Shown here: in pieces, positions 26,336-35,270 of the stretch
Position numbering within the stretch: position 1 is the first letter of the stretch
Layout: every line of letters begins with the position of its first letter
NCBI RefSeq assembly: GCF_012275515.1
Contig: NZ_JAAZQL010000005.1
Span: 186,001 to 250,000, forward strand
From: Novosphingobium sp. SG707
GTDB lineage: Bacteria > Pseudomonadota > Alphaproteobacteria > Sphingomonadales > Sphingomonadaceae
Direction of reading: 5' to 3'
DNA length: 64,000 nucleotides
The notes under the pieces: model-generated
Databases searched by the model: none
Seen by the model: only the letters and a program-made list of their open reading frames with translations
Told to the model about the DNA's origin: nothing
Program-made: the position numbers and the translations under genes

Positions 26336-27181
26336 TTACTGGTAATGGAGCAGGATCGACATGCGCCGGTTGCGGGCGTCATTGGGGTCGTCGGCGATCA
26401 ATGGTTCGCGGTCGGCCACGCCCTCGATCCGGCGAAACCGCGTCTCGCCCAGACCGTCGCGCATCAGCGCCTGCCGCGTGGCTTCGGCGCGCCCGGCCGA
26501 CAGCGACCAGTTGTTGACCGTATCGCCCCGTTTCCATTTCAGCCCGTCGGTATGGCCGCGGATGATCAGCCCGCCATCCTCATCCTTGAGCACCGCGCCG
26601 ATGGCATGGAGCAATTGCACCGCATCGGGGGTCAGGATCGTCGTGCCCAACTGGAACATCGAGAAATCGGCGTCATCGACCAGATCGAGCCGGATGCCTT
26701 CGGGCGTGGCCGTCACCTTCAACGTGCGGGCCAGCTTTTGCAGCTTTTCCGTCGCCGAAAGGCGCTGCTGCAATTTCTGCGTGACCGAGGCGACCTTCTT
26801 GACCTTGCTGCCGCCTTCGCGGGGGCCGCCGGTGGCGTCGCGCGGGATGGACATGGCGCGGGTGCCGGTCTGGCCCTGACGATTGGGATAATCATCCACA
26901 TCGGTCAGCGAATTGCCGTGCAGCAGCCCGTTCGAGCCCGCGCTGCCCTGCCGCGTCTTGACCAGCGTGGGGGTGAAATAATCGGCGATGCCCTTGCGCT
27001 GCTTTTCCGTGGTCGCGCCCAACAGCCACATCAGCAGAAAGAAGGCCATCATTGCGGTCACAAAGTCGGCATAGGCCACTTTCCACGCGCCGCCATGATG
27101 GCCGCCGGCCACCACGGTGATCTTCTTGACGATGATGGGGGCAGGGATCTCGTTCTTGCCCGGTTTTTTCGGCGGAGCCAT
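26336..27181 (-). CDS. motB: MotB, flagellar stator protein
   Basis: A 281-aa protein with one membrane helix containing the proton-carrying aspartate (YADFVTAMMAFFLLMWLL, Asp near residue 39) and a C-terminal OmpA-like peptidoglycan-binding domain (GHTDGLKWKRGDTVNNWSLS, SAGRAEATRQAL). With MotA it forms the proton-driven stator and anchors it to the wall. It follows motA by 14 bases. Confidence 0.96.
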   Translation of the reverse strand: MAPPKKPGKNEIPAPIIVKKITVVAGGHHGGAWKVAYADFVTAMMAFFLLMWLLGATTEKQRKGIADYFTPTLVKTRQGSAGSNGLLHGNSLTDVDDYPNRQGQTGTRAMSIPRDATGGPREGGSKVKKVASVTQKLQQRLSATEKLQKLARTLKVTATPEGIRLDLVDDADFSMFQLGTTILTPDAVQLLHAIGAVLKDEDGGLIIRGHTDGLKWKRGDTVNNWSLSAGRAEATRQALMRDGLGETRFRRIEGVADREPLIADDPNDARNRRMSILLHYQ

Positions 27182-27195
27182 AGCCTGTGCGCCCC

Positions 27196-28059
27196 TTATC
27201 TTCCGCGCAGCGCGTCTAGCAGTTCGGACAGGCCGGGGCGGAAATCATGGCCCAGCCCGGAACGCGCGCTTTCCACCACCAGCGGTTGCGGCCAGCCATG
27301 GAGCGAGGCGATGATGACCTGCTTGACCGCCTGAAAGATCTGTTCGTCGGCCTCGTTCACCTGTTGCAGACGGCCCGCCATCGGCGCCACCATGCCATAG
27401 GCCAGCAGCACGCCCATGAACGTGCCCACCAGCGCCGAACCGATCATCGCGCCCAGCACGCTGGGAGGCTTGTCGATCGAGCCCATGGTTTTCACCACGC
27501 CAAGCACCGCCGCCACAATACCCAGCGCGGGCAAGGCATCGGCCAGGTTCTGGATCGCATGTTGCGGCGCGTGCAGCGAATGGAAATGGGTCTTCATCGC
27601 ATTGTCCATCACATCCTCGACCGCATGGACCTCCAGCGTGCCCGAGGAGACCACGATCAGCGTAAGCGTGTCGCAGATCAGATCGATCAGCTCCTGATTG
27701 GCCAGCAGGCGCGGATATTCGGCAAAAATGGCCGAGCTTTTGGGGTCCTGCACATGGCTTTCCATCGCCACCGGCCCTTCGGTGCGCAGCAGTTTCATCA
27801 GCTTGGTGGTCAGCGCGATCACATCGATGTGATCCTGCTTGTTGTGCTTGGGCCCCTTGAACACCCGCGCAAACCCGCCGCCCAGCGCCTTCAATCCGTG
27901 CATGTCATTGCCCGTGATCAGCGCGCCGATCGCCGCGCCGCAGATGATCAGCAATTCATGCGGGATCGCCTCCATCACGGGGCCAAGCGCGCCCCCGGTG
28001 ATGGCAAAGCCGCCAAACACCATGGCAAACAGCACGACGATACCGATACCGGCAAACAT
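27196..28059 (-). CDS. motA: MotA, flagellar stator proton channel
   Basis: A 287-aa four-helix membrane protein. It contains the conserved LPALGIVAAVLGVVKTMGSID and GSALVGTFMGVLLAYGMVAPMAG pore helices and a large cytoplasmic loop that contacts FliG. MotA5MotB2 converts proton flow into torque. It is 75 bases downstream of flgL. A CCGTTCT element (28098-28104, minus strand) resembles the -10 seen before fliC and flgM. Confidence 0.96.
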   Translation of the reverse strand: MFAGIGIVVLFAMVFGGFAITGGALGPVMEAIPHELLIICGAAIGALITGNDMHGLKALGGGFARVFKGPKHNKQDHIDVIALTTKLMKLLRTEGPVAMESHVQDPKSSAIFAEYPRLLANQELIDLICDTLTLIVVSSGTLEVHAVEDVMDNAMKTHFHSLHAPQHAIQNLADALPALGIVAAVLGVVKTMGSIDKPPSVLGAMIGSALVGTFMGVLLAYGMVAPMAGRLQQVNEADEQIFQAVKQVIIASLHGWPQPLVVESARSGLGHDFRPGLSELLDALRGR

Positions 28060-28134
28060 GGTTAACGTCCTTTGTCAGTCAAAAAGGGCCCGGCCATAGA
28101 ACGGCATGACGCGGAAAAAATTCAGGTCCGCCAA

Positions 28135-29058
28135 TCAGTTCAGCATCGAAAAGAGCGAAAGATTGGCCACTTTCACAAAACTGGACTGCGCCGCCTGCAG
28201 CACGGTCATCTGCTGGCTGAGCTTGGCGATGGTGGCGGCCAGATCGGTGCCACCCACATCGGCCTCGCGCGTGGCGCGCTGGGCGGCGGTCTGGGTCTGC
28301 ATATTGGTGGTGGTGATGATCCAGTCCAGCCGCGCGCCCACCACGGTCTGGCTGGCCGACACCGACGCGGTGGCCGCGCCCAGATCGTCGAGCGCGTTTT
28401 TCGCCGCCGACACGGCCGCCGCCGTCGAGGACGGATTTTGCAGCGTGTTGGCCAGCGTCTTGACCGTGGTCAGCAGGTTTTTCGACACGCCGCCCGACTG
28501 GAAATCCAGAAATTCCGGCCCCGTCACCCCGGTGGTCACCGACAGCCCCGGCCCCAGCGAGAGGGTGGAGGCGGTGGTGGTGCCATTATAGGTGGGAGCC
28601 CCGGTGGTGGGGTCGAACGTATAGGCGTTGCCGGTGGCCTGTCCGCCAAACAGCGGGTTGCCCTGCGCGTCCTTGGTGTTGGCCAGATTGGCCAGGCTGT
28701 CATAATAGGCGCCGATCTGCTGGCCCACCGAGGCGCGCTGGCTGTCACTCAGCGTCGAAGAGGCGGCCTGCGTGGTCAGCGTGGTGATCTGCGAGAGGAT
28801 GTCGGTGAACTGGCTGAGCGTGTCGTCGGTCTGGGTCAGCTGCGTCTTGGCCGCGCTGGTATTGGCCTTGTCGGCGCTCGCCAGCGTGTCGGCGGCCTGC
28901 AGTGCGCGCATCTGGGCCGCGGCCAGCGGATTGTCGCGCGAATGCTGGATCGTGCTGCCGGTGTCGATCTGGGCCTGCAGCTTTTCGGTCTGCTTGCGCA
29001 GATCCGTCATCGACGCGATCGCGTTCTGGTAAAAGGCGCTGGTGCTGACATTGGTCAT
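28135..29058 (-). CDS. flgL: FlgL, hook-filament junction protein
   Basis: A 307-aa flagellin-like protein. The N-terminus is MTNVSTSAFYQNAIASM and the early helix carries QAQIDTGSTIQHSRDNPLAA; the C-terminal helix ends the protein. FlgL joins FlgK to the filament. It follows flgK by 17 bases. Confidence 0.93.
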   Translation of the reverse strand: MTNVSTSAFYQNAIASMTDLRKQTEKLQAQIDTGSTIQHSRDNPLAAAQMRALQAADTLASADKANTSAAKTQLTQTDDTLSQFTDILSQITTLTTQAASSTLSDSQRASVGQQIGAYYDSLANLANTKDAQGNPLFGGQATGNAYTFDPTTGAPTYNGTTTASTLSLGPGLSVTTGVTGPEFLDFQSGGVSKNLLTTVKTLANTLQNPSSTAAAVSAAKNALDDLGAATASVSASQTVVGARLDWIITTTNMQTQTAAQRATREADVGGTDLAATIAKLSQQMTVLQAAQSSFVKVANLSLFSMLN

Positions 29059-29075
29059 GGTGCTTGGCCTTTCCG

Positions 29076-30425
29076 TTACAGATTCAGCAATTGGTCGAAG
29101 AGGGTCGATGCTACCTGAATAACCTTGCTCGAAGCCTGATAGGCCTGTTGGTATCGTACCAGATTGGCCGCCTCGGTATCGAGATCGACCCCCGATGCGG
29201 CGGCCAGCGAGGTCTTGGCATTGGTGGCGATCGTGTCGAAGGCGTCGCGCATTGTGGTGTTGCTGGCCACCGCGCTCGACAGGCCGAACAGATAGTCATT
29301 CATCTGGCCCGAGACATTGGCGCTGGTAAGCGAACTGATCATCGCGCTCAGATTGCTGCCGTTCTGGCTGCTGACGGTCGATCCGGCCGATGCGGCGGCC
29401 AATTGGTTGGGGTTGGTCAGCGCCATGGTCATGTCGGCCGCGCGATTGCCGGTAAACATCGCCGCGCCGATGGCCCCGGTCTGATCGACGCCATGGCCCT
29501 GTGCGGTGTTGATGGTGCTCATCATGGCGCTGGCCACGCTGTCCAGCCCCGACAGGGCGGTGACGCCTGCGCTGATCGCCTGCTGCTGTCCGGCCAGCGA
29601 GCCGCCCGCCGGAGTGATCGCCGTGGACGCGCCCGTCGTGTCGGCCAGCGTGAAGGAGATGTTGCCGTCGCTGCCCGTCGTCATGGTCAGGCTGCCCGCC
29701 GCAGCATGATCGACCAGCGTGGTGCCGGTGCCCGTGCCCAGTTGCACGGTGACGGTGTTGTCGGCATTGATCGTGGTGTTGATATGGGTGATCGCGGCCA
29801 TCTTTTGCAGGATGGTGTCGCGTTCATCCAGCAGGCCCGCGCTGTTGCTGGCCGGGTCGGTGTCGGCCGAGATGCGGATGTTGACCTGCGCCAGATTGGT
29901 GGCCAGATCATTGAGATCCTTGACCCCGGCGGCGGCCTCGTTCTGCATGCCGGTGACGGCCGATTGCAGCCCGTTATTGGCCGCATTGAAGCTTTGCGCC
30001 ATCGTGCGCGCGGCCTCGACCACATTGGCGCGCAGCGAGGAATTGGCCGGGCTGGCCGTCATTTGCGACAGGGCGGATTGAAAATTGGTGATCGCGGTAA
30101 AGACGCCCGAATTGTCCGCCGTATCCGACAATTGGGTCAATCCGTCGACCAATGTGTCGGCGCGCGTGGCGTCCGATGTGGTGCGGCGCACCTCGGCCTG
30201 ATCAAAGCCCGAGACATTGCGCGTGATCCCCGCAACCCGCACGCCCAGCTGCGAAATCTCGCCATAGCTGGCGTGCAGGTTGCTGGCCGACAATTCGTTT
30301 TGCGAAACGCTGCGCCGGACATAGCCTTCGGTGCCGGCATTGGCGATGTTCTGCGATGTCACGTCCAGCGCGGCGCGCGCGGCCCGCAGGCCGCTCGACG
30401 CGATGGAGATCATGTTGGCGCTCAT
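29076..30425 (-). CDS. flgK: FlgK, hook-filament junction protein
   Basis: A 449-aa protein with the FlgK N-terminus (SIASSGLRAARAALDVTSQN, then IANAGTEGYVRRSV) and C-terminal helix (NLVRYQQAYQASSKVIQVAS). FlgK is the first junction protein on the hook. It is moderately short for the family, consistent with the generally compact parts here. It precedes flgL. Confidence 0.95.
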   Translation of the reverse strand: MSANMISIASSGLRAARAALDVTSQNIANAGTEGYVRRSVSQNELSASNLHASYGEISQLGVRVAGITRNVSGFDQAEVRRTTSDATRADTLVDGLTQLSDTADNSGVFTAITNFQSALSQMTASPANSSLRANVVEAARTMAQSFNAANNGLQSAVTGMQNEAAAGVKDLNDLATNLAQVNIRISADTDPASNSAGLLDERDTILQKMAAITHINTTINADNTVTVQLGTGTGTTLVDHAAAGSLTMTTGSDGNISFTLADTTGASTAITPAGGSLAGQQQAISAGVTALSGLDSVASAMMSTINTAQGHGVDQTGAIGAAMFTGNRAADMTMALTNPNQLAAASAGSTVSSQNGSNLSAMISSLTSANVSGQMNDYLFGLSSAVASNTTMRDAFDTIATNAKTSLAAASGVDLDTEAANLVRYQQAYQASSKVIQVASTLFDQLLNL

Positions 30426-30429
30426 CGGC

Positions 30430-30735
30430 TCACTCTCCGTTGCCCGCGCCGCTCTGGCGGGCCAGTTGGGCCTCGATCATGCGCGCAAAGCCCAAAGTGC
30501 CGCGCTGCGCCATGGTGTCGGCCATTTTGCTGTCCTGCATGTCGCGGAAATTCTCAGCTGCCTTGTTGTCGAACAGCGTGTTGCCGAAATCGACCTTGCG
30601 CGCCTGCGCCAGCATCTGCCGCAGCATCAGCGCCTCGAACTTTTGCGCCGCCTCGTGGATCTGGGCCTTGGTGGGCTTGGGCGAAGCGCCGGTGGCCGAG
30701 GGCGCCGAGGCGCTGCTGATGGTCGTATCGCTCAT
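30430..30735 (-). CDS. flgJ: FlgJ rod-binding domain protein (no muramidase domain)
   Basis: A 101-aa protein holding only the rod-binding domain of FlgJ: AAQKFEALMLRQMLAQARK and a segment ending in MADTMAQRGTLGFARMIEAQL. Enteric FlgJ is about 310 aa, with a C-terminal muramidase domain that is absent here. The wall-opening activity is probably supplied by the transglycosylase encoded at 39090-40046. The start overlaps flgI by 4 bases. Confidence 0.9.
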   Translation of the reverse strand: MSDTTISSASAPSATGASPKPTKAQIHEAAQKFEALMLRQMLAQARKVDFGNTLFDNKAAENFRDMQDSKMADTMAQRGTLGFARMIEAQLARQSGAGNGE

Positions 30736-31823
30736 ATCACCACCATCTCGGCCTTGAGGGCGCCTGCCTCTTTCAACGCTTCGAGGATGGCCACCAGATC
30801 CGAGGGCGTGACGCCCAGCAGATTGAGTGCATCGACGATCTTGGACAGCGAGGCGCCGTTTTTCAGCAGCGCGACATGAGCCTTCTCCTCCTCGGCGGAG
30901 ATGTTGCTGTTGGGCGTGACGGCGGTGCGGCCATTGGAAAAGGGCGCGGGCTGGGTCACGCGGGATTTCTCGTCGATCCGCACGGTCAGCTTGCCGTGGC
31001 TGACAGCGGCGGGCGAGAGGCGCACCGCGCTGTTGATGACCACGGTGCCGGTGCGGCTGTTGACGATGACCTTGGCGGCGGCCTCGGCGGGGCTGACATT
31101 GATCATCTCGATCGCGGCCAGCATCGAGGCGCGCGTATCGGCGCCATCGGGCATGCGCAGCGCCACGGTCACGGCGTCCTCGGCGCTGGCCATGCCGGGA
31201 TAGCGCAGGTTGATCGCATCGCGCACGCGCTGGGCGGTCAGGAAATCGGCAGTGTTGAGATTGTAGCGCAGGATCGGCGCCTTGTCGAAACCGGTGCTGA
31301 CCGCGCGTTCGACCGTGGCCCCTTCGGCAATGCGGCCGGTGGTGGGCACATTGACCGACAATTGCGACCCGTCGCGCGCGGCAATGCCAAGGCCGCCCAC
31401 CGCCAGATTGCCCTGCGCCATCGCATAGATCTGGCCATCGGCGCCATACATCGGCGTCAGGATCAGCGCCCCGCCGCGCAGGGACTTGGCCTTGCCGATG
31501 GCCGAAACGGTGATGTCGATGCGTTGGCCCGGCTTGGAAAAGGCGGGCAGGTCGGCAATCACCATCACGGCGGCGGCGTTTTTCAGCCCCGGATTGACGC
31601 CCGGCGGCAATTGCAGGCCCATCCGGCCCGACACGCCCTTCATCGCCTGGGTCAGATAGTCGAGCGTATCATCGCCCGTGCCGTCGAGCCCCACCACGAT
31701 GCCATAGCCGGTGAGCTGGTTTGAGCGGACGCCCTGAAAGCTGCCGATATCGCGCACGCGTTCGGCATGAAGCGGGGCCGCGCAAAGCGCCAGAAGGGCG
31801 GCAAGGAGAGAAATGATACGCAT
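30732..31823 (-). CDS. flgI: FlgI, P-ring protein
   Basis: A 363-aa protein of normal length with a cleavable signal peptide (residues 1-20, LCAAPLHA) followed by RVRDIGSFQGVRSNQLTGYG, the family hallmark. FlgI is exported by Sec and forms the P ring in the periplasm. It lies 9 bases after flgH. Confidence 0.96.
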   Translation of the reverse strand: MRIISLLAALLALCAAPLHAERVRDIGSFQGVRSNQLTGYGIVVGLDGTGDDTLDYLTQAMKGVSGRMGLQLPPGVNPGLKNAAAVMVIADLPAFSKPGQRIDITVSAIGKAKSLRGGALILTPMYGADGQIYAMAQGNLAVGGLGIAARDGSQLSVNVPTTGRIAEGATVERAVSTGFDKAPILRYNLNTADFLTAQRVRDAINLRYPGMASAEDAVTVALRMPDGADTRASMLAAIEMINVSPAEAAAKVIVNSRTGTVVINSAVRLSPAAVSHGKLTVRIDEKSRVTQPAPFSNGRTAVTPNSNISAEEEKAHVALLKNGASLSKIVDALNLLGVTPSDLVAILEALKEAGALKAEMVVI

Positions 31824-31832
31824 GAGGCTTCC

Positions 31833-32504
31833 TCAGAACGGGCTGATATAGCTGAAGAATTTTGAGAGCCAGCCTTCGCGCGCGCTTTGCGCCACGGTGC
31901 CGTTGCCCGCATATTCGATCCGGGCATCGGCCACCTGGCCCGACTGGATCTGATTGGCCGCATCCACATCGGCCAGGCGCACGATGCCGGAAAACTGGAT
32001 CCACTCCTTGCCCTGTGCCAGCAGCATGCGTTTCTCTCCTCGCACCAAGGCGGTGCCGTTCGGGCGTACCTCGGCAATGGTCACAGAGATCATTCCGCTG
32101 AAGGAATTGGTCTGCGTGGCATTGCCCTGACCATTGAACGACCCGGAGGAGGATGCATTAAGGGGCGTCGATGTCATGGAGAGCGGGCCAAGCGTGGGCG
32201 GGGTGATATTGGCGCTGCCGGTGCGCTGGGTCTTGGCGGTGCTGGTTTTCGCGGTGGATGTGTTTTCATTCAGGATGATGGTCAACACATCGCCCACCCT
32301 TTGCGCCCGCGCGCCCGACACCAGCGGGGCATAACCGGCCGCCGCGATAAAGATCGCGCCCTCGGTGGGGGCCATGGCGGGAGGCGTGGGCAGCGTGGCG
32401 TCGAAACCGGGAGCGGGGCGGCGTCCGGCCTGCGCGGGCGTTGCAAGCAGCAGCGATGCAGCCAGCGCAGGCAGCAGGGGGCGCAGGATCATGGCGTGCG
32501 TCAC
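31833..32504 (-). CDS. flgH: FlgH, L-ring protein lacking a lipobox cysteine
   Basis: A 223-aa protein from a GTG at 32504 that overlaps the flgG stop (an ATG at 32492 is the alternative). It has the FlgH core (VGDVLTIILNENTSTAKTST, GEKRMLLAQGKEWIQFSGIV and VADARIEYAGNGTV). FlgH forms the outer-membrane L ring and is normally a lipoprotein. Here the signal peptide ends in ATPAQAG, a signal peptidase I type site, and the whole protein has no cysteine, so it cannot be lipidated in the usual way. Confidence 0.94.
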   Translation of the reverse strand: MTHAMILRPLLPALAASLLLATPAQAGRRPAPGFDATLPTPPAMAPTEGAIFIAAAGYAPLVSGARAQRVGDVLTIILNENTSTAKTSTAKTQRTGSANITPPTLGPLSMTSTPLNASSSGSFNGQGNATQTNSFSGMISVTIAEVRPNGTALVRGEKRMLLAQGKEWIQFSGIVRLADVDAANQIQSGQVADARIEYAGNGTVAQSAREGWLSKFFSYISPF

Positions 32505-33289
32505 AGTGTCTGGTTCGCGTTCTTGAGCATGTCATCGACCGCCGAGATCATCTTGGAATTGATTTCATAGGCGCGTTGGCATTCGATCATGTCGACCAGT
32601 TCGGTGACGATGTTGACGTTCGAGGTTTCCAGATAGCCCTGCGAAATGTCGCCGCGCCCGGCTGTACCCGCCGCGCCGATCTGGGCCGGGCCGCTGGCCA
32701 GCGTTTCGGCATAGAGGTTGTCGCCGCTGGCCTGCAGCGCGGCCGGGTTGACGAAGCTGGCAATGGTGAGCTGGCCCACCTGCGTTGCCGCCGTGGTGCC
32801 GGGCAGCATGGCCGAAACCGTGCCGTCCTTGGCAATGGTGATGGATGTGGCGCCATTGGGGATGGTGATCGCCGGCTGCACCACATAGCCTTGCGAGGTG
32901 ACGAGTTGCCCTTCGGCCGAGAGGGTGAAATTGCCCGCCCGCGTATAGGACAATTGCCCGGTGGGCAGCAGGATCTGGAAATAGCCATTGCCCGAAATCG
33001 CCAGATCCAGCGCATTGGTGGTGGAATTGAGCGTGCCTTGCTCATCGACGCGGGTGGTCGATTGCACGCCAACGCCCGTGCCAAGGTTCAGGCCCGTGGC
33101 GTAATTGGTCTGGTTCGACGAGGCCTGACCCGCCACGCGCATGTCCTGATAGGCGAGCGTCGCAAAATTGGCGCGGTCGCGCTTGTAGGCGGTGGTGCTG
33201 ACATTGGCCAGATTGTTGGCAATGACGCGCATCCTTGTGTCCTGCGCGTCCAGACCGGTGCGGGCGACTTGAAGAGCGGTTGAAGGCAT
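32501..33289 (-). CDS. flgG: FlgG, distal rod protein
   Basis: A 262-aa protein, exactly the usual FlgG length. It has the axial-protein start (LQVARTGLDAQDTRMRVIAN), SGNGYFQILLPTGQLSYTRAG and the C-terminal helix (VTELVDMIECQRAYEINSKM). It forms the distal rod. Its product is needed for L- and P-ring attachment, and the next genes encode these rings. Confidence 0.96.
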   Translation of the reverse strand: MPSTALQVARTGLDAQDTRMRVIANNLANVSTTAYKRDRANFATLAYQDMRVAGQASSNQTNYATGLNLGTGVGVQSTTRVDEQGTLNSTTNALDLAISGNGYFQILLPTGQLSYTRAGNFTLSAEGQLVTSQGYVVQPAITIPNGATSITIAKDGTVSAMLPGTTAATQVGQLTIASFVNPAALQASGDNLYAETLASGPAQIGAAGTAGRGDISQGYLETSNVNIVTELVDMIECQRAYEINSKMISAVDDMLKNANQTL

Positions 33290-33318
33290 CGGGCGCTTCC
33301 TTTTTTAAAGATGGAGTG

Positions 33319-34065
33319 TCAGGAGCCGGAGATACGCAGCAGCGAGGTGCCCGACTGGTCCACCTCCTTGGCCGTGGCGATCAGCTTGGTGCGGATGTCA
33401 TAGAGGCGCTGGGCCTGGATCATCTGGGTCAGAACCTCCGAAGGGTTGACGTTGGACTGTTCCAGACTGCTCGGAATGGCCCGCGCATTTTCATCGGCGG
33501 GCAAGACGCCTCCGCCCACCACGCGAAACAGGCCGTCCAGGCCTTTGGCGATGGTGGTGCCCGATGTGCTGGCCAGTTTGATCCGGTCGGTGGGCTGGGG
33601 CGGCAGATTGGGGTTTTCCGTATTGGCCACCAGCACCATGCCGTCCGGCCCGATGGTGATCTGCGCGTCCAGAGGCACAGTGATCGGGCCGCCATTGCCG
33701 ATCACCGGGCGCCCGTCGCCATTTTCCAGCACGCCGGTGGGGGAAACCGTCAGATCGCCGCGCCTGGTATAGCTTTCGGTGCCGTCGGCCGATTGCACCG
33801 CAATCATCGCATCGCCCAGCAGGGCGATATCCAGCTTGCGTCCGGTCTGGGTGATATTGCCGGCTGACATATCGGCGCTCTTGACCTCGCCCTCGGCCAT
33901 GGCGCGCGCTTCCAGCGCGGGGCCTTTGAGCGTGACGGGCGTGGTGTAGAGCTTTTCGGCCTTGAAGCCGATGGTGCTGGAATTGGCCATGTTCGAGGCG
34001 ATGACGCGTTCGCGCACCATCGAATCGGACATGCCCGAAACCGCCGTATAGATCAGCCGGTCCAT
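33319..34065 (-). CDS. flgF: FlgF, proximal rod protein
   Basis: A 248-aa axial protein with MDRLIYTAVSGMSDSMVRE, a central LLGDAMIAVQSADGTESYTR and a C-terminal helix (SEVLTQMIQAQRLYDIRTKL). Length and position between flgE and flgG match FlgF. Confidence 0.95.
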   Translation of the reverse strand: MDRLIYTAVSGMSDSMVRERVIASNMANSSTIGFKAEKLYTTPVTLKGPALEARAMAEGEVKSADMSAGNITQTGRKLDIALLGDAMIAVQSADGTESYTRRGDLTVSPTGVLENGDGRPVIGNGGPITVPLDAQITIGPDGMVLVANTENPNLPPQPTDRIKLASTSGTTIAKGLDGLFRVVGGGVLPADENARAIPSSLEQSNVNPSEVLTQMIQAQRLYDIRTKLIATAKEVDQSGTSLLRISGS

Positions 34066-34075
34066 CCCTCAGCCC

Positions 34076-34888
34076 TTAGGAGCGCAGGTTGATGACAGCG
34101 TCGGCAATCGCCGTTGACGTGTCGATCGCCTTGGAATTGGCCTGAAAAAAGCGCTGAGCGGTAATCAGGCTGACCATTTCCTCGGCCATGTCGACGTTCG
34201 AGCCTTCCAGCTCGCCCGACAGGATCTGGCCCAGACCGGCGGTGGTGGGCTGGTTATAGGTCGGCGCGCCCGACAGGCCGGTGGCTGCCCAGTTCTGATT
34301 GCCCGTTTGCAGCAGGCCGCTGGGCGAGGTGAAGGCGGCCAGCGCGACCTTGCCCACGGTGCTGGTCGTGCCATCGCCATAGGCGGCCACGACAGTGCCG
34401 TCGGTCTTGATCTGAACCCCGGCAAAGGCCGCGCCCGAGCTGCTGGTGGGGGCAAGCAGGCCGCTCGAAGGGGTGGTGGCATAGGTGCCGGTGGTGGAAT
34501 TATAGGCGAGCACCTGCAGTTGGTTGTTGTTGGCATCGACGACATAGCCGTTGACATCGGTGCTGAATTTGCCGTTGCGGGTAAAGCTCATGTCGCCGGT
34601 CAGCGGGTTTTTCATGGCAAAGAAACCTTCGCCATTGATCGCCATGTCCAGCGCTGAACCGGTCGACTGCATCGGGCCGGTCGAGAAATTCTGGTCGATG
34701 CTCTTTACCATCGAGCCGATGCCGTGGACCAGCTTGGGATTGGTATAGGCCGAACCCGCCACCAGATCCGAAAAGTTCACGCGGCTCTTTTTGAAGCCGG
34801 TGGTTTCGGCATTGGCCAGATTGTTCGAGATCGTGTCCAGTTCGGTCTGGGCATTCTTGAGGCCGTTAAGAGAGATGGAAAAAGCCAT
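34076..34888 (-). CDS. flgE: FlgE, minimal hook protein
   Basis: A 270-aa protein with the hook-protein N-terminus (SISLNGLKNAQTELDTISNN, then LANAETTGFKKSRVNFSDL) and C-terminus (DMAEEMVSLITAQRFFQANS). Salmonella FlgE is about 400 aa. Here the central outer domain is almost gone, leaving a short Ser/Thr-rich stretch (about residues 128-165) between the core domains. The identity follows from the order flgD-E-F-G and the end motifs. A minimal hook could differ in flexibility or length. Confidence 0.9.
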   Translation of the reverse strand: MAFSISLNGLKNAQTELDTISNNLANAETTGFKKSRVNFSDLVAGSAYTNPKLVHGIGSMVKSIDQNFSTGPMQSTGSALDMAINGEGFFAMKNPLTGDMSFTRNGKFSTDVNGYVVDANNNQLQVLAYNSTTGTYATTPSSGLLAPTSSSGAAFAGVQIKTDGTVVAAYGDGTTSTVGKVALAAFTSPSGLLQTGNQNWAATGLSGAPTYNQPTTAGLGQILSGELEGSNVDMAEEMVSLITAQRFFQANSKAIDTSTAIADAVINLRS

Positions 34889-34916
34889 GGTAAGTCCTGT
34901 CTGGCAAAAGGGGGGA

Positions 34917-35270
34917 TCAGGCGGTGGTCGAGCCGGTGCCGGCGGCCTTCTGGGCGGAAATCAGCGTGTCCAGCTTGGTCGAGATGCTCGAGACGCTGGT
35001 GGCCAGATCCGAGAGCGAGCCAAGCTGGCCCGAAATGGCCGAGGAGGTGGTGTTCAATTGCGAAATCCCCGAAAGGGTCGAGAATTGCGCCATCTGGGCC
35101 ACCATCTGGCTGTTGTCGGTGGGCGCGGTCGGGTCCTGATATTTCAGCTGCGTGGTCAGCAGGCTGATGTAATCCTTGAAGCTGAGCGAGGAGGCGCCAT
35201 TGCTGGACACCGTGCTGGAAGACGAGGTGTTTGTGCCGGTGGTGCCGGTTGCAGATACAGTGGTCATCAC
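34917..35270 (-). CDS. flgD: FlgD, minimal hook-cap protein
   Basis: A 117-aa protein that contains the conserved FlgD N-terminal region (LSFKDYISLLTTQLKYQDPT, then APTDNSQMVAQMAQFSTLSG) and a Ser/Thr-rich helical tail. The usual C-terminal Tudor/Ig-like domains (typical total over 200 aa) are missing. FlgD caps the growing hook, and the matching shortness of FlgE suggests co-evolution. Its stop side lies 28 bases before flgE, and its start overlaps flgC. Confidence 0.9.
   Translation of the reverse strand: MMTTVSATGTTGTNTSSSSTVSSNGASSLSFKDYISLLTTQLKYQDPTAPTDNSQMVAQMAQFSTLSGISQLNTTSSAISGQLGSLSDLATSVSSISTKLDTLISAQKAAGTGSTTA

Noticed and set aside
23974..26517. Plus-strand open frame of over 800 codons opposite the HAD-family gene
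   Set aside because: It is antisense to a gene with clear HAD motifs, and its composition is His/Arg/Gln-rich without domains.
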